From positions 1,922,001 through 1,986,000 of the forward strand of contig OZ241368.1 of NCBI GenBank assembly GCA_965200525.1: 64,000 nucleotides of DNA, in the 5' to 3' direction. The notes under the pieces were generated by a model. The model was given only the letters and a program-made list of their open reading frames with translations, had not been told where the DNA came from and searched no databases. Source of the stretch: JANNPJ01 sp965200525. GTDB taxonomy: Bacteria > Actinomycetota > Actinomycetes > Actinomycetales > Kineosporiaceae. How positions within the stretch are numbered: position 1 is the stretch's first letter; each line of letters starts with the position of its first letter. This document shows positions 42,221-50,135 of the stretch, in pieces. The position numbers were made by a program, and so were the translations under genes.

Positions 42221-45200
42221 GGGCCGCCTCGCCCGGACGACCGAAATGGAAGCCCTGAGCGAAATCGCAGCCCATCTCCCGCAGCCGCCGGGCCTGGCGC
42301 CCGGACTCCACCCCTTCGGCGATCACTCGCATGCCGTGCGCGTGAGCCAGGTCGACGATCGCGGTGACCACCGCGTCACCGCGCTGGCCCTCGCCGACCG
42401 AGGCCACGAAGGACCGGTCGATCTTCATGAAGTCGAGGTCGAAGTGGTGCAGGTAGGCGAGGGCCGAGTAGCCGGTGCCGAAATCATCGATCCCGACACC
42501 GATCCCGTTGGCCATCAGCTGGCGCAAACCGGCCTCGACCCCGGGCAGGGCCCCGATGAAGCTGTGCTCGGTGAGCTCGACCTTGAGCCGGTCCCCGCCG
42601 GGCAGCTCGCCGCCGCGAACGGCGTCGATCAGGCGGCGGACGATCCGGGGATGCTCCATGGACCGGGCCGACAGGTTGATCGCCAGCCACGGCGCCTCGC
42701 CGTTCACCCCGGACCGCTCGCCCCACTCGGCCAGTTGCTGGATCGCGGCCTCGATCACCCAGCTGTCCACCTCGACCACCAGGCCGGTCTGCTCGGCGAT
42801 GTCGAGGAATAGCTCGGGGGCGATCAGCCGGCCGCCCTCCTCGGTGTCCCGCAGCCGGACCAGTCCCTCCGCCCCGACCGTCCGGCCGTTCGTGAAGTCG
42901 ACGACGGGCTGGAACTCCATCACCAGACGATCCGACTCCAGGGCCGCCCGCAGCTGCCGCTCGGCCCGCGAGCGCACCTTGGTCCGGGTCTTGAGCACCT
43001 CGTCGAAGATGACGAACCGGTCGCGCCCGGAGTCCTTGGCCCGGTAGAGCGCGATGTCGGCCTCACGCAACAGGTCGTGGCTGCTGACCCGCCGGCCGTC
43101 GGAGGAGGCGATGCCGAGACTGGCCGGACAGATGAGCATCTCGCCGGTCTCCGGCAGCACGTAGGGCGCCCGGAGGGCGTCCACGATCCCGATCGCCAGC
43201 CGGCGGATCTCCAGCTCCCCGGCACCGACCGGGGGGACGACGACGAACTCGTCGCCGCCCATCCGCGCGGTCACCGATCCTTCCGGGACGACGGCGACCA
43301 GCCGGCGGGCCACCTCGATCAGCAGCCGGTCACCGATCTGGTGGCCCAGGCTGTCGTTGACCACCTTGAACCGGTCGAGGTCGAGCAGCATCAGAGTGAC
43401 GGCACCGGCCGGGCCGGCGTTCGGGGCGGCCGCGAGCAGTTCCTTCATCCGGCGGTCGTAGGCCAGCCGATTGCCCAGGCCGGTCACCGGGTCGGTGGCC
43501 GAGAGCCGTTCCAGCATCATCCGGTCGTGCACCTGCCGGGTGACGTCGATGGTGGCCCCGTAGACACTGACCCGGGAGTCCGCCTCCGTACTGCTGTTCG
43601 TGCCGGTGCCGGCGCGGCCGCTGATCGCCGACCAGGACTGCACGTGCCGGATCTCGCCGCCCGGGCCGATCAGCCGGAACGTCTCGACCCGCTCGCCGTC
43701 CTGGTCGTCGCTCTCCTGGTCGAGCCGCCGGGCCCGGTCCAGGTCGTCCGGATGGACAAAGGCGTGCCAGCGTTCCGGGGTCGGGTCGAAGTCGTCCGGG
43801 CTGACGCCGACCAGCCGGTACATCTCGTCCGACCAGATCAGCTGGGCCGTGTCCGGCCGCCATTCCCAGGTGGCCAGTCCGGTGAGTTCCTGGGCCGCCC
43901 GCAGCCCGGCCAGACCGCTGCGCAGCGCGGCGGCGTCATGCTCGAACGCGGTGACGTCGACCACCCCGCCCCAGGCCCCGGTGACGGCTCCGCTGGTGGC
44001 GTCGCGGCGGACCTCGCTCCAGGCGTAGGCGTGCTTGGCCCGGCCGTCCGGCGTCTTCAGGCGCAGGGCGCCGGCCACGCCCCGCCCGGAGGCGATGGCC
44101 CGGATCGCGACGTCGAACCGGCTGCGGTCGCCGGCGACCAGGGCCGCGCGGACCAGGTCGAGGGTGAGCTCGGTGCCCGAGTCGAGGCCGAGCAGCCGGG
44201 CCACCGGGGAGGACCAGGTACAGGTGCCGGTGGCGGCGTCCCACTGCCACAGGCCCATGCTGTCCGGGGCGGGCATGGCCGGCGGCATCGGCGTCCCGCC
44301 GGTGGGCCGTCCGCCGCGGGACCGGGCCCGGGGCACCCGGGAGGCCGGGCTCAGCTCCGACCCGGGCGGCCCCTCGCCGGTCCGGTTCAACAGGGACGAC
44401 GAAGCCGGGCCGACCGGCAGCAGGCTGGGCGGGCTCGGTGGGCTGACCGCGGGCGCCGAGTGAAGGTCGGCCGACAACAGGCTCAGCCCGGCCGGGCTGG
44501 TCGAGGTCGGCGAAGCGAACCGGCCGGCCGGGCGGGCCGCCTCGACGGTGGGCTCGGTCACCGGCTCTGCGGTGTCCGGGGCCGGGCTGATCCGTCGCAC
44601 CCGGCCGGTCGGGCGGGCGTCGTCCTGGTCAAGACGGTCGATCGAGCGCAGGTCGACCGACTGCTCGGGCGACTGGTCGGGTGACTGATTGGCCGACTGG
44701 TCGGGCGAGCCTGAGGCTGACTCCTGCTCCGGCTCGTGGTTTCGACCCTGAGCGCGCTCGGGCCGCGAACGCTGCCGCAGGGCGGCCAGCAGCCGGGGCA
44801 CCGGGGCGGTCGGCAATGACGGGGGCAGCGGCGTGACCGGCGCGAACCAGCCGTCGAAGCCCTCTTGCCCCTCGCGGTCGGTGATCAGGCCGTCCGGTTC
44901 CGGGGCCGGATCGGGAACCGGCGCCAGGGCGGGCGGCGGCAGAAAGCTGACTTCGGCCATCGTCGGGAAGACGGGCGCCGGGGCGCTGCGCAGCTCCTCG
45001 GCCCGGGCCAGGGCGGCGATCCGTTCGCCGGCGACCTCGGCCAGGTCGGCGGCGGTCTCGATGTCGGCGTCGTCGAACCAGCCGGGCCGGACGCCGATCA
45101 GCGCCAGGACGGCGATCACCTCACGGACCGGATCGGCGTGCCGGGCCGGACCGGGCCGCCCCGGCCGCAGCAGCGGGACGGCCAGCAGGGACGCCGGTGA

Positions 45201-45800
45201 ACCGCTGCACCGGGTCGAGAGGGCCTCCGGAGCGGCGTCCAGGACGCGGTCCAGCTCGATCACGTCCGGGTTGCCGAGCCTCAGCCCGATCGTGCCCGGG
45301 CCGACCACCGGCGTGCTGACGTGCTGGATCTCCGCCGTCCGCCAGGCCGCCCCGCAGGCGGTCCGGCTCACGTCGACCTCGGCCCCGATCGGCGTCGACG
45401 GGTCGCCGCAGGAGGCGGTCCAGACCAGCCGGTCAGCAGTGGCGACGGCCAGCCGGGCGGGCGCGTCCAGCAGGGCCGCGGCGTCCGTGACCAGGAGCTC
45501 GAGGACGTCGGCGGGAGTCGGGCCGGCCACCGCCAGCCGGCCCAGAGCGGCGGCCAGGATCGCCGACCGGCCGAGGTCGCCATTGGTCACGTCACCGGCG
45601 ATCACACCGGCGGCGGCCGGGCCCAACCCGGAGGTCGGCGGCTCGGCCGCCCGGCGCGGCTCGACGCTCAGGCCGCGCTGCAGGCTCAGCTCGCCCGGCT
45701 GCGGCTCGGAGCGGCGGTGCAGGTCGATGGTCCGCTCGCCGGTCCGATCGCCGCGGGCGCGCTTGCCGGTGAATCCGCCGGTGCCGTGCAGGAGCGTCAC
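42204..45800 (-). CDS. GAF-PAS-PAS-GGDEF-EAL cyclic-di-GMP turnover protein
   Basis: 1,198 residues, GTG start with AAGGAGG 6 bases upstream. An N-terminal GAF-like domain (about 75-265) is followed by a long disordered Pro/Ser/Gln-rich linker with a DQSANQSPDQSPEQS repeat, two PAS domains (LWQWDAATGTCTWSS; LATWEWRPDTAQLIWSDEMY), a GGDEF domain with intact MGGDEF and LDLDRFKVVND, and an EAL domain. The EAL motif reads EGL. The other catalytic residues are present (INLSARS, VELTEHSF, IDDFGTGYS, FMKIDRSF, IAEGVES). Both synthesis and hydrolysis of cyclic di-GMP look possible. No transmembrane segment is visible, so it is a cytoplasmic sensor. Confidence 0.93.
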   Translation of the reverse strand: MTLLHGTGGFTGKRARGDRTGERTIDLHRRSEPQPGELSLQRGLSVEPRRAAEPPTSGLGPAAAGVIAGDVTNGDLGRSAILAAALGRLAVAGPTPADVLELLVTDAAALLDAPARLAVATADRLVWTASCGDPSTPIGAEVDVSRTACGAAWRTAEIQHVSTPVVGPGTIGLRLGNPDVIELDRVLDAAPEALSTRCSGSPASLLAVPLLRPGRPGPARHADPVREVIAVLALIGVRPGWFDDADIETAADLAEVAGERIAALARAEELRSAPAPVFPTMAEVSFLPPPALAPVPDPAPEPDGLITDREGQEGFDGWFAPVTPLPPSLPTAPVPRLLAALRQRSRPERAQGRNHEPEQESASGSPDQSANQSPDQSPEQSVDLRSIDRLDQDDARPTGRVRRISPAPDTAEPVTEPTVEAARPAGRFASPTSTSPAGLSLLSADLHSAPAVSPPSPPSLLPVGPASSSLLNRTGEGPPGSELSPASRVPRARSRGGRPTGGTPMPPAMPAPDSMGLWQWDAATGTCTWSSPVARLLGLDSGTELTLDLVRAALVAGDRSRFDVAIRAIASGRGVAGALRLKTPDGRAKHAYAWSEVRRDATSGAVTGAWGGVVDVTAFEHDAAALRSGLAGLRAAQELTGLATWEWRPDTAQLIWSDEMYRLVGVSPDDFDPTPERWHAFVHPDDLDRARRLDQESDDQDGERVETFRLIGPGGEIRHVQSWSAISGRAGTGTNSSTEADSRVSVYGATIDVTRQVHDRMMLERLSATDPVTGLGNRLAYDRRMKELLAAAPNAGPAGAVTLMLLDLDRFKVVNDSLGHQIGDRLLIEVARRLVAVVPEGSVTARMGGDEFVVVPPVGAGELEIRRLAIGIVDALRAPYVLPETGEMLICPASLGIASSDGRRVSSHDLLREADIALYRAKDSGRDRFVIFDEVLKTRTKVRSRAERQLRAALESDRLVMEFQPVVDFTNGRTVGAEGLVRLRDTEEGGRLIAPELFLDIAEQTGLVVEVDSWVIEAAIQQLAEWGERSGVNGEAPWLAINLSARSMEHPRIVRRLIDAVRGGELPGGDRLKVELTEHSFIGALPGVEAGLRQLMANGIGVGIDDFGTGYSALAYLHHFDLDFMKIDRSFVASVGEGQRGDAVVTAIVDLAHAHGMRVIAEGVESGRQARRLREMGCDFAQGFHFGRPGEAARIVRG

Positions 45801-45960
45801 GGCCCCTCCTTCGTCGCCGGTCGACCGGCCGTTGCTTTGTACCCTGCTCGAACGTCATGCTCACTTAACGTGTTGCTTCGGTTCTGCAGAGTAGTCGCTT
45901 GCCGTCAGTCGGTGTACCCGTTCAGCCCAACTCCCGGGGCCACCCACCACCGTTCGGCGT

Positions 45961-46305
45961 TCAGCCCCAGCCGAGCTCGTGCAGCCGCTCGTCGTCGATC
46001 CCGAAGTGGTGGCCGATCTCATGGATCACGGTCACCCGCACCTGCTCGACCACCTCGGCCTCGGTTCGGCAGAAGGCCAGGATCGGCCGGCGAAAGATGG
46101 TGATCCGGTCCGGCAGCGAGCCGGCCGCCCAGCCGTCGTACCGCTCGGTCAGCGGCGTCCCCTGGTAGAGCCCGAGCAGGTCGGGCTGATCGGCCGGGGC
46201 GTCGTCCTCGACCAGGACCACGACGTTGCTCATCTGACGGGCCAGGTCGGCCGGGACGGCGTCCAGACCGTCGCTCACGGCACTCTCGAACTCTTCGCGC
46301 GACAT
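45961..46305 (-). CDS. Zincin-like metallopeptidase family protein (MPN-unrelated, HExxH)
   Basis: 114 residues from the ATG at 46305 (MSREEFESAV). An in-frame GTG at 46356 would add 17 residues. The zinc motif is VIHEIGHHFGIDDERLHELGW, shown here as HEIGHHFGID followed by ERLHELGW. Upstream are NVVVLVEDD and GLYQGTPLTERY, all hallmarks of the small Zincin_1 family common in actinobacteria. It is probably a cytoplasmic minimal metallopeptidase. Its substrate is unknown. It is the last protein gene before the tRNA cluster. Confidence 0.88.
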   Translation of the reverse strand: MSREEFESAVSDGLDAVPADLARQMSNVVVLVEDDAPADQPDLLGLYQGTPLTERYDGWAAGSLPDRITIFRRPILAFCRTEAEVVEQVRVTVIHEIGHHFGIDDERLHELGWG

Positions 46306-46421
46306 CTCCACCACCGGACCAGTCTGCGCCCCCGGAGGAGCCGCTTTGGCGATCACCCTCGTGACCCCCTATGCTGACGTGGGTCCTCGACGGGATCGAT
46401 TGTCCGTAGTGTGTCCATCAG

Positions 46422-46494
46422 GCCCCCATCGTCTAGTGGCCTAGGACGCTGCCCTTTCAAGGCGGTAGCACGGGTTCGAATCCCGTTGGGGGTA
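46422..46494 (+). tRNA. tRNA-Glu (anticodon TTC)
   Basis: 73 bases. Acceptor GCCCCCA pairs with TGGGGGT with one G-U pair. The anticodon loop is CTTTCAA with TTC, the T arm is CGGGTTCGAATCCCG, and the discriminator is A. The 3' CCA is not encoded. The first of three tandem tRNA genes, likely one transcript. Confidence 0.96.
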
Positions 46495-46523
46495 CGCTCT
46501 ACCGAAGTACAGCAAGACCGCAA

Positions 46524-46597
46524 GGCCCTGTAGCGCAGTTGGTTAGCGCGCCGCCCTGTCAAGGCGGAGGTCGCCGGTTCAAGTCCGGTCAGGGTCG
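46524..46597 (+). tRNA. tRNA-Asp (anticodon GTC)
   Basis: 74 bases. Acceptor GGCCCTG pairs with CAGGGTC. The anticodon loop is CTGTCAA with GTC, the T arm is GCCGGTTCAAGTCCGGT, and the discriminator is G. CCA is not encoded. Confidence 0.96.
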
Positions 46598-46632
46598 CAA
46601 CGCCTGGGTCCGAACGTTCACCCAGGGCGCGA

Positions 46633-46709
46633 GGCCAGGTAGCTCAGTTGGTACGAGCGATCGACTGAAAATCGATAGGTCGGCGGTTCGACCCCGCCCC
46701 TGGCCACCA
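46633..46709 (+). tRNA. tRNA-Phe (anticodon GAA), CCA encoded
   Basis: 77 bases including an encoded CCA (46707-46709). Acceptor GGCCAGG pairs with CCTGGCC, the anticodon loop is CTGAAAA with GAA, and the T arm is GGCGGTTCGACCCCGCC. Everything downstream is accessory in character, so this gene marks the likely chromosomal edge of an island. Confidence 0.96.
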
Positions 46710-47113
46710 TTTGATCATGATTGGACCTGCAGTGATAGACGCTGGGTAATATTTCGGTGACCCGAAATTCTTGATCTTGCGGCTCAAATGCGGCTCGAGC
46801 CGTAACGATCATGCGGCTTAGAAATCGGTAGATTGCCCGCTCGCGCGCAACATCCCCCAGGGCCCACTTGCTCGCCCCGTAGGTTTATCGCGGCGCACAG
46901 TCCCGCAAATGGCCTGGCTCAACCGCTGCGAGACACGGGACCGGTTCATAACGAAGTCGCTGGGCGGCCGCCCACAGGGCTTCGAGCAGTACTCCGAGCA
47001 CAACTGAGCGCGCTTCGAGGTTCTAGCGAACAAGGCGAACAAGATCTGCGTCCGACGACCTGTCCCACGGAGGTTGGCGGTCCGTGCCACGCCCTGGGTC
47101 TGCGGGTGGCGCC
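46710..47113. other. Gene-poor stretch after the tRNA cluster
   Basis: About 400 bases with lower GC and no frame that looks like a real protein. GCGGCT-containing words recur at 46779-46820. No integrase gene is visible here. Frames antisense to the tRNA genes are artefacts. Confidence 0.5.
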
Positions 47114-47270
47114 CTGACCGGCACCGTAGTGATGCTGGCAACCGGGCTGTTCCTGACCACCCGCTAACAGCTGGCTGCCTCGTAGCGCGAACGGGCCGAG
47201 CAGGCCGAGTCGCAGCGGGCTCTGCGCGACGAGCAGGCCCAGGCCGGGTGTTGCACCCAGATCTCAGCTG
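47114..47270 (+). pseudogene. Remnant of a membrane protein with coiled-coil segment (in-frame stops)
   Basis: One frame reads LTGTVVMLATGLFLTTR, stop, QLAAS, stop, then RERAEQAESQRALRDEQAQA. A transmembrane-like segment followed by a charged helix of this kind is typical of the start of actinobacterial pentapeptide-repeat-type membrane proteins. Two in-frame stops show decay. The assignment rests on pattern only. Confidence 0.35.
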
Positions 47271-47351
47271 CACGCTGTCGGCAACCTTTTGGCCACTGCA
47301 GGCGGTGTACTGAACCGAAGGCGGTCCTGACATGGGTGCATGGGGGGTGAC

Positions 47352-47934
47352 ATGGTGGCAGGCCCCACGTTTGAGGAGTACCTCGCTTTACGGCAGGGGT
47401 CTCTCTTGCGTGTGGCGTGGCTGCTTACCGGTGACCGGCCACTGGCTGAAGACCTGGTCCAGACGGCTCTGGTCAAGGTCTGGCCGCGATGGTCCAAGAT
47501 CACCAACAGTGGCGATCCGGACGCTTACGTTCGTCAGGTGCTCGTCAATACGTATACCTCGAACCGACGCCGGCGCTGGCACGGCGAGCGATCCTCCGGT
47601 GATGCCCTGCCCGACGTGGCCGTGCCCACCGATCCCCTGGTTGCCGTGGACCTGCGCGACGCCCTGCAGCGGATTCTGCCGGAGCTGACGCCGGGCCAGC
47701 CAGCGGGCAGTTCTGGCCCTTCGCTATTACGAAGACCTCACCGAGGCCCAGACCGCCCCAGCCCTCGGTTGTTCGGTCGGCACCGTAAAGAGCCAGACCG
47801 CTAAGGCCCTTGCTCGACTGCGGGCTGCTCTTGCCACCCAGCACCAATTCCCTGAACGGGCGACTAATCGGGAGGGCCGATCAGAACTGACGACGACCTC
47901 GAAGCCGAGCTGGGAGCTGCGCTGGCGGCGTTGA
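47352..47934 (+). pseudogene. ECF (SigE/SigM-like) RNA polymerase sigma factor with a frameshift
   Basis: Sigma region 2 is intact in the first frame: FEEYLALRQGSLLRVAWLLT, PLAEDLVQTALVKVWPRWSK. At about 47,690-47,705 the match moves to another frame. The first frame then reads PGQPAGSSGP, while the alternative frame gives region 4: RAVLALRYYEDLTEAQTAPA, LGCSVGTVKSQTAKALARLR. One inserted or deleted base in LTPGQ-AVLAL would explain this. The start is ATG 47352 after a GGGGGG run, or ATG 47340. It is followed by the membrane partner gene, the usual sigma/regulator pair. It could be a true pseudogene or a sequencing error. Confidence 0.8.
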
Positions 47935-48842
47935 TCCCGCCATTACAGCCAGCACCTGGCCTGGCCCAGCGCGTCGGGAGCCGAGCCAGGATCGCACATC
48001 GACGTCGACGCAACGGGAGCATGGCCCTGGCGGCGGTTGCCGCGCTCGTCGTCGGCCTGGGTGTGGATGGTCTCTTCACCGGGCCCGACCATCGGGAGGT
48101 GAACGTCGCCTCCTCAAGCGTGCCGCCGCCGGTCGACGCACGTCGCCCTCACTTGGTGTTCGGTCCCGCCCACGTCTCTCAGTCCGGCGGCGAGGTCGCA
48201 CTCAGCGTGGACAATCCGACCGACAAGGACGTGCGCTACGGGGTGGGCGGCACGGTCGATCGGTGGAACGGCTTTCGGTGGGTGCCCTTCTGCTATTTCG
48301 TCCCGGCCAACGCCGGCTGGGACGGCGCCGGGCGACTGGACCCCCTCGCCGGCGGAGGTTACGTGTTTCAGGTCGCCGTCACCGCCCGAGCTCACCTGAA
48401 CGGGCCGGTGTGGTGGGTAGCCATCCGCGGGCTGACGTCGGGCTACTACCGCTTCACCAACCACGAGATCCCTGGCGTCCTCGAGATCAGTGATCGAAGC
48501 GCGGCTCACCCGCCGACCCTCCCCGGTTCCGGCCCGATACTGCGCATCGAGCAGGGGATCGAATCCGGCGAAGAGGCGGACCTCGCCGTGAGTCCCGAAG
48601 TGACCAACGGAGAGAACGCCGTCGCCGCCGGCACCACGCTGGGAAGACTGACCGGCGCCGTCACGCTTGAACGACAGGATGCACGAGGGTGGGCGCCTCT
48701 GGCATCGCTAGCTGCCGAACCGGCCCTGGGCCAAAGATTGGATTTCATCGTGCACCTGCCCGCACTGCAGCCCGGCTTCTACCGGCTGAGCCGCGTCAGC
48801 ACCCTGGCCGGCAACATCAGAGGAGTGTTCTGGGTGTTCTGA
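47880..48842 (+). CDS. Single-pass membrane protein, putative regulator partner of the ECF sigma gene
   Basis: About 320 residues. The frame opens after a TAA at 47865 with GGGAGGG (47870-47876) placed correctly before an ATC codon at 47880: IRTDDDLEAELGAALAALIP. Conserved-looking residues start there, so ATC may be an atypical or mutated start. The first ordinary start is TTG 47931. A basic segment (HRRRRNGS) precedes one transmembrane helix (MALAAVAALVVGLGVDGLF). The external part has two Ig-like beta domains (HLVFGPAHVSQSGGEVALSV; GAVTLERQDARGWAPLAS). The sigma gene overlaps its 5' end by 55 bases. Confidence 0.65.
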   Translation: MRTDDDLEAELGAALAALIPPLQPAPGLAQRVGSRARIAHRRRRNGSMALAAVAALVVGLGVDGLFTGPDHREVNVASSSVPPPVDARRPHLVFGPAHVSQSGGEVALSVDNPTDKDVRYGVGGTVDRWNGFRWVPFCYFVPANAGWDGAGRLDPLAGGGYVFQVAVTARAHLNGPVWWVAIRGLTSGYYRFTNHEIPGVLEISDRSAAHPPTLPGSGPILRIEQGIESGEEADLAVSPEVTNGENAVAAGTTLGRLTGAVTLERQDARGWAPLASLAAEPALGQRLDFIVHLPALQPGFYRLSRVSTLAGNIRGVFWVF

Positions 48843-49181
48843 TGCCTGCGCCCCGGGCCCGATGGAGCGTCCCTGCGAACACCTAACTCCACGGCACCGC
48901 CTACGGCGGCGAGCTCGACGGCGACATTCAACAAAGCAACACAGAGTAGAAGCAAGAGCTCTGACGCACGCCGATCGGGCTGCGGCCAGCCCGCCGTCGG
49001 CCCGCGGACACTCCCACAGCGCTCTGACAAGCACTGATCGAAACCCTCCACGCATGGATCGACGTTTGGCGATCAGGCCGAACGCTTGCCGTCTTGCCAT
49101 GGTCCATGCTGGACCCACGGGTCGCTTCCTGAGGACCGACGGTGCGTCTGGAGCGCGTCGGCGTGAGAGCAGGAGGGCTTC
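48843..49181. other. Intergenic region containing repeat unit A
   Basis: 339 bases without a supported gene. It contains the 89-base unit at 49021-49109, which resembles 49978-50065. The ribosome site of the next gene (AGGAGGG) is at 49171-49177. Confidence 0.45.
49021..49109 (-). repeat. Dispersed about 88-bp repeat, unit A
   Basis: It begins GCTCTGACAAGCAC and ends GAACGCTTGCCGTCTTGCCA followed by TGGTCCATGC. Unit B at 49978-50065 has matching ends and nearly the same length, with a diverged middle. The translations of the minus strand share VLVRA(L/V)W. Confidence 0.5.
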
Positions 49182-49778
49182 GTGGATATACCGGGCCTTG
49201 ACTTCCCCGTACTCATGCTGGCCAATCCGCCTCAGGTTCCGTACCTGAGTGGCTACGGCTCGGATGGGGAGGGTGTGGTGAACAACGTTGAGGTCGCGTA
49301 CGAGACCGGCGGCGAGGACGATGCCGGCGATCGGCGCGAGGCCGAGCCTGCACTGCGCTTGCGCACCATGGTCCGACGCGGCTGGCTACTGGCCAACGGT
49401 CACGCCTCCACGGTTGCGTCCAGCCTTCAGGATTTGGGCCAGCAGGCTGCGACTGGCGTCCTGCTCAGCAGCATTTCGCCAAGCTCCTCCATCAGGGACA
49501 GGAGGCAAGCGGTGGACCGTGCCGTGGCCGAGGGCAGAGACCTCGGCGCTCGCATCCCCGGGCCGCCTTGGGTACTTCGCCGCCTGGAGGTCGACGATAC
49601 GTCGTACGCCTTGTGGCTTTTGGGCATGGATGACGACCAGTTCAGCCTGGTCGCGGACTGCGGTCCGATCGTTCTCACCGGGACCGGCCGGAACATCGAC
49701 ACCTGGACGTTTGCCTTGTACGCGGTGCCTGCGTCGCAAGTCCAGGACAGGCTCCGAATAGTCGATTCCGACGATTGA
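49182..49778 (+). CDS. Hypothetical protein
   Basis: 198 residues, GTG start with AGGAGGG 4 bases upstream. It begins MDIPGLDFPVLMLANPPQVP and has a central segment RLRTMVRRGWLLANGHASTV and a C-terminal beta-rich stretch (PPWVLRRLEVDDTSYALWLL, DQFSLVADCGPIVLTGTG). There is no signal peptide, membrane helix or catalytic motif that I recognise. Codon use is consistent with coding. It stands alone between two copies of the dispersed repeat. Confidence 0.65.
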   Translation: MDIPGLDFPVLMLANPPQVPYLSGYGSDGEGVVNNVEVAYETGGEDDAGDRREAEPALRLRTMVRRGWLLANGHASTVASSLQDLGQQAATGVLLSSISPSSSIRDRRQAVDRAVAEGRDLGARIPGPPWVLRRLEVDDTSYALWLLGMDDDQFSLVADCGPIVLTGTGRNIDTWTFALYAVPASQVQDRLRIVDSDD

Positions 49779-49911
49779 CAACGCCTCCCGGGCCGGTGCC
49801 TAGACGATCACACGCTCGGACACACAGGAACAGGACCTACCTCTGTCCACGTTCAACTTTCAAGCACACCGAATGATCGTCATAAACCGGTCCTGACCTG
49901 CACCTTCATCC

Positions 49912-49957
49912 GAGCCGCCGGTCGGACTCGAACCGTCGACCTGCTCATTACGAAGAC
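49912..49957 (-). other. tRNA 3'-half remnant (tRNA-Thr-like), possible old attachment site
   Basis: The minus strand reads, from the anticodon loop, CTTCGTAATGAGCAGGTCGA, then CGGTTCGAGTCCGAC (T arm, 4 of 5 stem pairs), then a CGGCGGC acceptor strand and a T discriminator. The 5' part of the anticodon stem does not pair, and there is no 5' half. Integrases of islands commonly use tRNA 3' ends as attachment sites and leave such copies. Confidence 0.5.
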
Positions 49958-49977
49958 GCCGTCCCAAGTTCCAGACG

Positions 49978-50065
49978 GCTCTGACGAGCACCGGACGCAC
50001 GCCCGAACGCACACCTCGATCCTGTCGACCTGCGTGAACGCTAGCTGTCATGCCACGATCCATGC
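49978..50065 (-). repeat. Dispersed about 88-bp repeat, unit B
   Basis: It begins GCTCTGACGAGCACC and ends GAACGCTAGCTGTCATGCCA followed by CGATCCATGC. It matches unit A at 49021-49109 at both ends. It lies directly beside the tRNA-like remnant. The surrounding 354-base gap (49782-50135) holds no supported gene. Confidence 0.5.
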
Positions 50066-50135
50066 CACGGAGGTCAATCCGAAGCCTTCACTGGCTCCTT
50101 AGCTGACACGGCACGCTGGAAATCTTAATTAGAAA

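Noticed and set aside
46618..46812. Minus-strand ORF with GGVEPPTYRFSVDRSYQLSY
   Set aside because: It is the antisense translation of the tRNA-Phe gene, a well-known false protein. The same applies to the frame antisense to tRNA-Glu at 46353-46562.
48708..49118. 136-residue minus-strand frame
   Set aside because: It overlaps the end of the sigma-partner gene and repeat unit A. It has no ribosome site and no domain. Its similarity to 49860-50063 reflects the DNA repeat, not a protein family.
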